From Pseudarthrobacter sulfonivorans (GTDB taxonomy: Bacteria > Actinomycetota > Actinomycetes > Actinomycetales > Micrococcaceae): a stretch of 64,000 nt of DNA. This document shows positions 9,161 to 17,500 of the stretch, piece after piece. Numbering within the stretch: position 1 is the first letter of the stretch; each line of letters begins with the position of its first letter. Under the pieces are notes generated by a model. The model ran no database searches, had not been told where the DNA came from, and was given only the letters and a program-made list of their open reading frames with translations. Made by a program: the position numbers and the translations under genes. The stretch lies in NCBI RefSeq assembly GCF_024391045.1, contig NZ_JANFCZ010000009.1, forward strand, positions 62,001 to 126,000, read 5' to 3'.

Positions 9161-10078
9161 TTACCTCGTTGACTGCCCAGGATCTGGCTCTTTTGAGCGG
9201 ACAACCAATGGTTGCATTGACCACCAAATTCTAAGGCTGTCAATCTTTTCACGGCCCGAAATTGCCTGAACTACAAACTTTGCCGCACTGCGCACGACAT
9301 CCCTAATGCTTCTAATCGGACCCAGAATAAGATGATCGACAAGGAGATCGCCGACTGTTGGATTATTCAATTCTGTGAGCAGCCCCGGGAAATGGCTCGC
9401 ATAATTTGCCGGCGGTACGCGACGCCCGTGCACGCGGTTGCTGACATTAGATTCATGAACTACCTGCAGCCAGGCCGGATCTCCATGGAGGTGGACCACG
9501 GGCATCGCTCGTCGGAGCCGATTGTGCCAATCGGCCCAACATGTCCGCGGATCAGCCCATGGAGACAACACCGAACAGAATGCATTGTCTTCGTCCGTCC
9601 GCACATACGTCGAATCGTGTGTCCTGATCAAGCCATTGACCAGATAGATGGCCCTGGCCCCGCTAGTTGGGGCGACCGACCGGAGTCTTTCGATGAAATC
9701 GGTGGCCAGGCCATCGTCATTGTCCAAATTCGTGGTGAGAAGAAATTCACCGCGCCGGCCGAGCGCGGTCTCAATGTCCTCGATAAGTTGCGTACTGGAG
9801 ACTTCCGCACGAAGAACGGGGATGAACAATCCATCGGCGCTGAGCACGCGAACCCGATCCATCAGCCAAGCAGGACTGTCAGGATCAAAATAGATAATCC
9901 AGCAAGACGGCCTGCAACTCTGGCTGCGCACCGACGGCAGGCAGTACGCCTCAAAAAGTTCGAGTCGTTCGCGGAGCCAACCGTGTTTGGCTCTGACCAG
10001 GCTCTCGTAACCGCGGGACGGAAGGTTGAAGCGCGTCAGCAGAACATGGTCCACACTCATCGCTTCCAAAGCATTCAT
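9161..10078 (-). CDS. Putative rhamnosyltransferase-type glycosyltransferase (PF11316-like)
   Basis: A 305-residue soluble protein. The opening VDHVLLTRFNLP, then WIIYFDPDSPAW and LLTTNLDNDDGLATDFIE, match the pattern I associate with the 'putative rhamnosyl transferase' family; TNLDNDD would be the DxD-like metal site. The divergently transcribed gene at 10370 is a paralogue, with HFVLTRFN and TTRVDNDDAVSFDF at corresponding places. ATG start with AAGG nine bases upstream; a second ATG (MSVDHVLL) is also possible. AT content is visibly higher than in the housekeeping genes, hinting at acquisition. Its 5' leader shares conserved blocks with the leaders at 20.3 and 21.9 kb. Confidence 0.68.
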   Translation of the reverse strand: MNALEAMSVDHVLLTRFNLPSRGYESLVRAKHGWLRERLELFEAYCLPSVRSQSCRPSCWIIYFDPDSPAWLMDRVRVLSADGLFIPVLRAEVSSTQLIEDIETALGRRGEFLLTTNLDNDDGLATDFIERLRSVAPTSGARAIYLVNGLIRTHDSTYVRTDEDNAFCSVLSPWADPRTCWADWHNRLRRAMPVVHLHGDPAWLQVVHESNVSNRVHGRRVPPANYASHFPGLLTELNNPTVGDLLVDHLILGPIRSIRDVVRSAAKFVVQAISGREKIDSLRIWWSMQPLVVRSKEPDPGQSTR

Positions 10079-10128
10079 TCCTGTACACCTTTTTCTGAGA
10101 TGTCCGCCCTTCGCTACCCCGCGGATCT

Positions 10129-10263
10129 GTAATCCACGGACGGGCTATGTCCTGCCGGTCATTCCCTATCCACGGTAGGTCGGCAGGAAATTCGCCACCA
10201 GCCCAGCCCGGGAATCATGTGGGTAGCCGCAGCTGCCTTGTGGTGTGGCGCCCTGCACCACAA
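10129..10263 (-). promoter_or_regulatory. EPS leader, copy C (upstream of the 9161-10078 gene)
   Basis: Read on the minus strand, this intergenic DNA carries three blocks in the same order as the two leaders at 20.3 and 21.8 kb. Box 1 (10217-10247) has CACCACAA, then GC, then TGCGG, then CCACA. Box 2 (10169-10179) is CCTACCGTGGA. Box 3 (10129-10141) is GTCCGTGG. Box 1 also forms one arm of an inverted repeat, TTGTGGTG (10238-10245) with CACCACAA (10256-10263). The 291-bp gap from 10079 to 10369 separates two divergent genes, so part of it must also serve the plus-strand gene at 10370. No -10/-35 pair stands out. Confidence 0.5.
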
Positions 10264-10369
10264 TTTCTCAGCGACGGGAGGCCAAAGCCTTGCTTCAATG
10301 CCTCCGGGTGGAGCAGTATGCCACTAAAACCCACGAAGCTGGGATCCGCTCACGTCGCAAGGCAGGTTA

Positions 10370-11230
10370 ATGAGAGCAGGCATGAGTACTTTCTGTGGTG
10401 GGGAAGCCACGCACTTTGTTCTGACCCGTTTTAACGTCCGCAATTTCTACCACTGGGCCGAGCCAACAGACGAATGGCTGCTCGCGCGTCTGGAACTGTT
10501 CCAGCGGTACTGCACGCCCTGCTTTGGGGCCCAGTCTGTGCAGAGCTTCCATTGGATTGTCTTTCTTGACTCCGAAACCCCCGCCTGGTTCCAGAACAGA
10601 ATAAGTGACATTGCCCAGGGACTCTTCGAGCCGGTTTATGTAGACGGGGCGTTCACCAAGGAATTGTTGACCAGGACCATAGCGGAACGATGCTCAACGA
10701 GATATGCCGTCACGACACGCGTGGACAATGACGACGCTGTCTCCTTTGACTTTGTTGAATGTATCCAGTCCTACTTTGATCGCCAGGATCTGACCTTCGT
10801 CAATCTGGTCAATGGGGCACAGTATTCAAACGGAAAACTATATCTTCGCCCCTACACAAAGAATCCGTTTTCCAGTCTGATCGAGGATGTTTCCGACCGA
10901 AAACCGGTCACGGTATTTGCCGAACACCATTATCGCATCGACCAATACGCCCCTGTACTGAATGTCCGGACGAATCACCCCATGTGGTTGCAGGTCATCC
11001 ACGGCGGAAACGTGCTCAACGAAATCGTCGGACTGCGGGCTTCCGGTCGAAGGATAGCCGGGTTCTTCCCATGTTCCCTCGACATTCATGACTCCCTGCT
11101 GGACCTGGCGGTGGATGGCGTGGTTGGGTCGGTGAGAATCGCGATTCGCCTCATGCGCAGGCCGCGCCGCTTTGTGGAATTGTCCCGGACCATGCGGGCG
11201 CGGAAGGGCTTCCTCGGAGCTCGGCGCTAA
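10370..11230 (+). CDS. Putative rhamnosyltransferase-type glycosyltransferase, paralogue of the divergent gene
   Basis: A 286-residue soluble protein. THFVLTRFNVRNFYHW, FHWIVFLDSETPAWF and TTRVDNDDAVSFDF line up with the corresponding motifs of the 305-residue protein encoded divergently at 9161-10078, so the two are diverged paralogues of the same putative rhamnosyltransferase family. An ATG at 10382 (MSTFCGG) is an alternative start. The Asp-rich VDNDD is the likely metal/nucleotide-sugar site. The two probably add successive residues of the same polysaccharide. The end converges on the long glycosyltransferase at 11280 with a 49-bp gap. Confidence 0.66.
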   Translation: MRAGMSTFCGGEATHFVLTRFNVRNFYHWAEPTDEWLLARLELFQRYCTPCFGAQSVQSFHWIVFLDSETPAWFQNRISDIAQGLFEPVYVDGAFTKELLTRTIAERCSTRYAVTTRVDNDDAVSFDFVECIQSYFDRQDLTFVNLVNGAQYSNGKLYLRPYTKNPFSSLIEDVSDRKPVTVFAEHHYRIDQYAPVLNVRTNHPMWLQVIHGGNVLNEIVGLRASGRRIAGFFPCSLDIHDSLLDLAVDGVVGSVRIAIRLMRRPRRFVELSRTMRARKGFLGARR

Positions 11231-11279
11231 CCCCCGGTCGGGCACTAACCTCCTTCACCCGGCGCCCGCCCTCGACGGG

Positions 11280-13058
11280 CTAACGCCTGGAGGTTTCATC
11301 ACGTTCCCAACGGCGCCGGCCTCGGCGAAATGGAATCCTGCCGGCGAGGGCGAACACAACGTAGCAGGACGCGTCGACGGCAGAGGCCGGGCCGCGGACC
11401 GACTTGGCCAACTCCCGCAGGGTCACGGCAGTATGTGAACCCGCAGGACCATGGAGTTCGCTGTTTCCCCGGTACACCCTCCTCAGAGTGGCAAGAAGTG
11501 CCCCGGTGGATCGCGGCGTTCGCACTTCCACCGGCTCGCATCGGATCACTACTTTCTCCGCGGGCCCATACAGGCGGTCGATGTAGCAGTCGTCAGAGGT
11601 CACATCCGGAAATTCAGCCAGCCTCTCATGGCCCTTCAGGTTCAGCCCGTATACACCTGCCCCCCACATCGACTCGGACGCTTGGGGAAGGCGGTTGCGC
11701 GCCCTGTAGTAGGCCCGTACCGGCCAAGACGCGCCGTGTGTGTCATAACGGAACGACGGTCGGGCACAGAGAACTCCGTTGCTGTCTGACAAGCTTGCGA
11801 GGGTGGCACACAGCGCTCCAAGGGGAAGCACAATGTCCGCGTCCAGGTAGAGCCTTGGCCATCTCGTCGCCTCCCGGTCTCCGGCATTGAGGGCACCTGT
11901 CTTGGAGGCTTGCGGCAGTTCCACAACACGCACCCCGGGAAAGGAGCGCGCCACGTCCGCAGTGGCATCAGTGCAGCAATTGCAGGCCACGACTACTTCC
12001 ACCGCACCGCTGGCGATTGGACCTGCCAGTGCGGCCAGCGTCCTCCGAATCACGGCCGCTTCATTGTGCGCCGGAATAATCACAGCCCCAGGCGGGATAC
12101 TTTCCGCCTTTATCTCAAGCTCCACAGTGCGCTGCATCCGCGGTAGTCGGTCCCAGCCCTTGCGTCGCAGGACACTGAGGAAGACCTGGCTGCGCCCTGG
12201 CAGGGGCGAACGTAGAAAGGCTGAGAGCAAGACCGCGGAATGGAAGGCTGCGGCATAATGGGATGAGTTGAACTTGCGAACATATCTGATCTTGTTGACT
12301 GCCATAAGGGCATCGAGCATGGGGGACGTGCCGGACCCTCCGCGACTGTGCCGCATGCGGGCCCGGGGTTCGAACCACACGGTGGCACCTGCTGCCCTGA
12401 TGCGTCGCAGATAATCGGTCTCCTCTGAATAGAGGAAATACCGCTCGTCCCATTCGCCTACCAGCCCAACGATGTCAGCCCTGATCAGGAGAGCCGCTCC
12501 TGTTGCCCAGTCCACGGTGTGGGACTGGCGGTAGCTGTCGGCGTCGTAATCCATCTCCGACAGCCAGCCGGGACGTCCGGGCAGCTTGCTTCCCAAGAGT
12601 GCGTCACCAAAGGCCCTGGTGATGCTTGGCTCACGGCGCAGGGAGGGGTATATGGATCCGTCATCGTCCACCAGCAGGGGGACCACGGCTCCTGCGCCCG
12701 AAGCGGCCATTTTCTCCCTCATGGCCCGCACCGCGCCAGGCTGGAGGCGCATGTCGGGATTCAGCACCAGAAACGCGTCGGCGGCACCGGCCCGCCTGGT
12801 GGCGGCATTGATGCCGCCGGCATATCCCAGGTTTCCGCCGGTTCGAAAGACCAGGATGTCGTCACAGGGGGCCAGCGCCAGCAAAGTGGACCGAGTCGGG
12901 GAATTGTCAGCCACGATAACCTTGATGGTCTGGTCCCGCGTCTCCTGCCGGAGGCTCTCAATCAGAATGGGGACATCGTGTTCATTGTTGTAGGTCACCA
13001 CTAAAACAGCCACATCAGTGTGTTCTGTAAGGGGCGAAAAACGCGCCGGATACGCCAT
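11280..13058 (-). CDS. Two-domain glycosyltransferase (GT2-GT2 fusion)
   Basis: A 592-residue protein with two GT2 modules. The first (residues about 10-280) has VAVLVVTYNNEHDVPILIES, RTGGNLGYAGGINAA and the NPD metal motif in LVLNPDMRL, the pattern of rhamnosyltransferase-type enzymes. The second (about 300-560) has VIIPAHNEAAVIRRTL, CNCCTDATADVA and LYLDADIVL. The ATG at 13058 (MAYPARF) is preferred over the longer open frame, because the extension overlaps the gene at 13064-14539 and has no family character. The six-base gap to that gene suggests one transcript. Two active sites in one chain could add two residues in sequence. Confidence 0.8.
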   Translation of the reverse strand: MAYPARFSPLTEHTDVAVLVVTYNNEHDVPILIESLRQETRDQTIKVIVADNSPTRSTLLALAPCDDILVFRTGGNLGYAGGINAATRRAGAADAFLVLNPDMRLQPGAVRAMREKMAASGAGAVVPLLVDDDGSIYPSLRREPSITRAFGDALLGSKLPGRPGWLSEMDYDADSYRQSHTVDWATGAALLIRADIVGLVGEWDERYFLYSEETDYLRRIRAAGATVWFEPRARMRHSRGGSGTSPMLDALMAVNKIRYVRKFNSSHYAAAFHSAVLLSAFLRSPLPGRSQVFLSVLRRKGWDRLPRMQRTVELEIKAESIPPGAVIIPAHNEAAVIRRTLAALAGPIASGAVEVVVACNCCTDATADVARSFPGVRVVELPQASKTGALNAGDREATRWPRLYLDADIVLPLGALCATLASLSDSNGVLCARPSFRYDTHGASWPVRAYYRARNRLPQASESMWGAGVYGLNLKGHERLAEFPDVTSDDCYIDRLYGPAEKVVIRCEPVEVRTPRSTGALLATLRRVYRGNSELHGPAGSHTAVTLRELAKSVRGPASAVDASCYVVFALAGRIPFRRGRRRWERDETSRR

Positions 13059-13063
13059 GGCAC

Positions 13064-14539
13064 CTAACCTTTCGACATGATGCCGGTCATCGTGAAAACG
13101 GCATTTGGAGCGGCTTTGTAGGTTGTTTCCGCGTTTATCAAGGCAGTTGCCTGACCGGCCTCCATATTGCGGTTGCGGTCCGTTTCGTACGTTGAGAGCT
13201 GGACCGTTTGTGGTAATCCAGGGAGGGTGAAGGTTACCTCTGCCATCTGGTCTGAACTGTTGTAGCCAAATAATGTGATGCGGCCCGATGACTTGTCGTA
13301 AAAGGCAGCAATGCGGCAATCCGGATGATTCGTTGCGGCGCTAATCCGGACGGCGTTCCTCGGGATGTACTGGATGAGTTGGCGGAGGACGAAGTAGGTC
13401 TTGCGCGGGGCATACTTTCCCGTCGCCTCGTCGTAGGCCAGCAGGCCCCAGAAGCCCATGCTTTCGTGGTGCTCGTAGTATCCGTCCCAAGCATCGTATT
13501 GTTGTAGCCCGGAGGCACCCTGTTCGATGAGGCTGAGCGCCTGCGCCGCTGATGAGGCCGCGGAGGACCAGTCGGTGGGATTGGGGGCACCTGAGTCGCA
13601 GCCGGGGCACGGCCCGGCGTATTCCGTCACCCAGAAGTCGGGTTCTTCAGCCGGACCCGGTTGGCTCCCCGTCTGCCGGATAGCGTCTGCCGTCCCCGCT
13701 GCCCCGCCGTCATAGCTGTGGATTGCGAAGTGTGCCAGCCGAGACATGACCAACGCGTCCTTCTCAAGCTCAGGAAGGTAGTCCTGCACAGCCCTGGACG
13801 CGGATGCCGTATCCGGTCCAACGAGGCGCATGTCGGAAAGTCCCAATTCGTCCAGGCGCAGGATTAGTTTTCGAAGAAGCCTCGTGTACTGCTCCGGCCC
13901 CACTTGGGGACCCTCGATGCCGTTCCAGTCGGACTCGTTCAAGGGCCCCAAAAGGGTGAAGTCGACCCCACGGACAGACCGGCCGTAGGCCACCATGGAT
14001 GCGATCATCCGCACCCATTGGTCCTCCTTGTTTTCTTCGATCTGCGTGCCACCCATCCATGGGGGCACCCCGCCCATGACGTTGACCATGACCTCTTGGC
14101 CTGGTTTGGAATTGATGTAGCCGATGGTGTCCCAGAGGTCCGCCATCTTTCCGGTTTCGTAGATGGAGGTGTATCTGCCCCAATCGATTACCTGGGGATT
14201 GTCAGGGTTCTCCTCAACTTCCCAGTCGGCTCTGTCGATGATGACGCGCCAGGTCACATCGCCCAACTCCGCAATCCGGTCGATGGCCGGTTTGAGTTCC
14301 CCATCGTGCCAGCTGTGAACGTTGGCATTGACCCCAAGCCCGGTCATGACCTGCTGGTGGTTTGGCCAGGAATCTGACGCTGCCGGGCCGAGGGCAGCGG
14401 AGGCGTGCTGCGAGGGTCCGGACGTGGACTCCCGCACCGTTGCACGCACGACTGGATCACTGGCATCGGAACATGCCGTGCAAAGAGCAAGAATGCACGC
14501 CGTCGCTGCGGCGAGGGACTTTCTGGCCAGCCTCATCAC
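13064..14539 (-). CDS. Secreted lipoprotein with a clan GH-A-like glycosidase fold
   Basis: A 491-residue protein. A basic N-terminus, a hydrophobic stretch and CTAC at residues ~20-23 look like a lipoprotein signal, although the residue at -3 is Cys rather than the usual Leu. The mature part resembles TIM-barrel glycosidases: LGPLNESDWN near residue 200 would carry the acid/base Glu after Asn, and FWVTEYAGP near residue 304 the nucleophile Glu, about 100 residues apart as in GH5, GH30 and GH39. A beta-rich C-terminal region (residues ~390-490) resembles the side domain of GH30/GH39. Encoded among polysaccharide genes, it may trim the same polymer. Family assignment is by motif only. Confidence 0.62.
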   Translation of the reverse strand: MMRLARKSLAAATACILALCTACSDASDPVVRATVRESTSGPSQHASAALGPAASDSWPNHQQVMTGLGVNANVHSWHDGELKPAIDRIAELGDVTWRVIIDRADWEVEENPDNPQVIDWGRYTSIYETGKMADLWDTIGYINSKPGQEVMVNVMGGVPPWMGGTQIEENKEDQWVRMIASMVAYGRSVRGVDFTLLGPLNESDWNGIEGPQVGPEQYTRLLRKLILRLDELGLSDMRLVGPDTASASRAVQDYLPELEKDALVMSRLAHFAIHSYDGGAAGTADAIRQTGSQPGPAEEPDFWVTEYAGPCPGCDSGAPNPTDWSSAASSAAQALSLIEQGASGLQQYDAWDGYYEHHESMGFWGLLAYDEATGKYAPRKTYFVLRQLIQYIPRNAVRISAATNHPDCRIAAFYDKSSGRITLFGYNSSDQMAEVTFTLPGLPQTVQLSTYETDRNRNMEAGQATALINAETTYKAAPNAVFTMTGIMSKG

Positions 14540-14560
14540 CTCGCCCCCGCTCCCCGTTGC

Positions 14561-17500
14561 CTACGAACGGTTGAAGACAACGTCTACCCAGTAGTTGGTG
14601 CTTCTAAAGCTGTCCGTTGGGAAGCCTGATGAACCGTAACGGTAGACGCCGTTGGCTCCGTCCACACCGCTGGCGAGGCCGTGCAGCGGCGCATTGTCGG
14701 CTGAGCTGCCGAAGTAGTCCCGGGTTGACGAGTAATACCCGATCGGCGCGTAGTAGGACACGATGTACGTGGTGCCAGCGGCGATGGCTACTGGTGTGGA
14801 GAACATGGCTTGCTGCCAGCCGGATCCCGTCTCGCCCGTGAATGTCACGCTGGCCAAAAGCGTCCCGGTTGAGGACCACAAGTGTCCGGTATGGGTACCA
14901 ACGTTCGAACTGCCCTTGAAGAACCGGACACCGGTCACTGTGCCGGCAACGTCGGAGCGGAACTTCATCCCCACTTCGATCGCCTTCCTGTCGTTCGTGT
15001 TCACCGCGGAGGGGACACTTGCTGGGCTGAAGACGCTGCACGGACAGGCTGAAGGGGGGGCCTTCGTGGTGAAAGTCCACGTGAATGGAGCGCTCATTGC
15101 GGCCCCGTCCGCGTTCGTGGCGCCGCTTACGACTGCTGTGTACGTGGTGCTGAACGCAAGGGCTGAGGCCGGCAGGAACGTTGATGTATTGGTCGCCGCG
15201 TCGTATGACGCCGAACCGGTTATTGGCGTTCCTGCGGCATCTTTGAGACTGAATGCTATTGAAACTGCCCTGACGGACTGGTTGAAGGTTGCCGTAGGTT
15301 TGACCGATTCGGAGACAGCCGTTGCGTTGTTGGCCGGGAAAACGGCGGTCACGGCCGGGGCAGCTCCTGCCGTGCTGGCGTTGAAGACCACGTCCACCCA
15401 GTAGTTGGAACTATTCCAGCTGTCCGTGGGGAAGGCGCTGGCACCGTATCGGAACACACCGTTCGGGCCGTCGGTCCCGGACGCCAGGCCATGTAGTGGT
15501 CCACGGTCTGCCGACGAAGAGAAGTACCCGCTGCTTGAGGAATAGAAACCGTCCGGCGCGAAGTAGGAGACAACGTATGTCGTGTTTGCGGCAATAGGGA
15601 TTGGCGATGAGAAGAGAGCCTGCTGCCAGCCGGAAGCGGTTTCTCCCGCGAAGGTAACGGAGGCCAGCAGTGCGCCGGTGGCTGACCACAGGTGTCCCGT
15701 GTGGGCGCCCGTGTTGGAGCTGCCCTTGTAGAAGCGGACACCGCTGACGGTGCCTGCCGTGTCCGAGCGGAACTTCATGCCAAGCTCCACAGCATTGGCG
15801 TCATCGTTGGAAACCGTTGCGGGGACCGCGTCCGGACTGAATACCGTGCATGGACACGCGCCGGGCGCGGCCGCCGTCGTGAACGTCCACGAGTAGGGTG
15901 CTGCCATTGTTTGACCGGACGAGTTCTTGGCACCGCTGACCGTGGCAGTGTGGACGGTGCTGAACGCGAGTGCGGCATTCGGCGTAAAGGTTGCCGTAAG
16001 TGTTGCGGCGTCGTAAGCGACCGTGCCCGGAACTTCAACGTTGGCGGCATCCCTTACGCTGAAAGTGACCGAAGAAGCCGTGACGGCCTGGTTGAACGTT
16101 GCCGTGGGCGCAGCTGTGGGCGCCACGCCAGTCTCATTGTTAGCGGGAGTCGCCGACGAGACAGCCGGGAGTATGGCCGCCGCTGTGGTGGTGAATGCCC
16201 AGATGTACGGTGCTGCCATCGCCTGCCCACCTGTGTTCGTTGCTCCGCTGACCGTCGCCGTATACGTGGTGTTGTAGCTCAGGGCGGCGGACGGCATGAA
16301 TGTGGCAGTGTTCGCGGCGGGGGCATAGTTGGTGGTTCCCGGCACGGTTGCGTTGGCCGCATCCTTCAGGGTGAAAACGACGGAGGATGCTGCCACTGGC
16401 TGGTTGAAAGACGCGGCGGGCGCCACGTCCACGGGGACGCCGGTGGCATTACCTGCCGGTGCGGTGGACGCCACGGCAGGCGGTGTGCTGGGCGGCGTGG
16501 TACTAAACACGACGTCCACCCAGTAATTGGTGTTGTTGTAGCTGTCCGTGGGGAAGCCCGATGCCCCGTAGCGGAAGACGCCGTTCGGCCCGTCAATGCC
16601 GGAGGCCAGGCCGTGCAGGGGAGCCATGTCTGCAGAGTTACCGAAGAACCCGCTATTCGCCGCGTAGTGGCCGTTTGGTGCCTGATAAGACACCGTGTAT
16701 GTCGTGTTAGCGGCAATACTCACGGGAGTCGAGAAGTCTGCCTGCTGCCAGCCAGAGGCAGTTTCGCCGGCAAAGGTCACCGAGGCAAGCAGCGACCCGG
16801 TGCTGGACCAAAGATGCCCCGTATGTGTACCTGTGTTGGACGATCCCTTATAGAAACGGACTCCAGTGACGGTGCCTGCAACGTCGGCCCGGAACTTCAT
16901 GCCCAGCTCGACAGAATTGGAATCGCTGTCGGCCGGCACGGCCGGAACTGACGTTGGGCTGAACACGGTGCAGGGGCAGGCCGCCGGTGCAGCGGCGGTC
17001 GCGAACGTCCAGGAGTACGGTGCCTGCATTGACTGCCCGGACGCGTTGGTGGCACCGCTGACTGTGGCCGTGTAAGTGGAACCATAGGCCAGTGCCGCGG
17101 CCGGCGTGAATGTGGACGTGTTGGACGACGTGTCATAGGTTGCCGAACCGTTCACAGTGGCTCCGGACGCGTCCTTCAGCCCGAAGGCAACCGAAGACCC
17201 GACCACCGCCTGGTTGAACGTGACTGTCGGTTTCACAGCGACCGCGGCGCCGCTGGAATTGGCGACAGGCGTAACGGAGAACACCGCAGGACCAGCCGGT
17301 GCCGATGCTGTTGTGAACGTCCACGAATATGGCGCCGCCATCACTTGACCTGCCGAGTTAGTGGCGCCGCTGGCTGCAGCCGTGAAGACCGTTCCGTATG
17401 CCAGAGGAGTCGCTGGTGTGAAAGTCGACGTGTTGGTGGCCGCGTCATATGTCAGTGACCCTGCCACGGAGGCACCGGCGGCGGTCTTTAGAGTAAAGGC

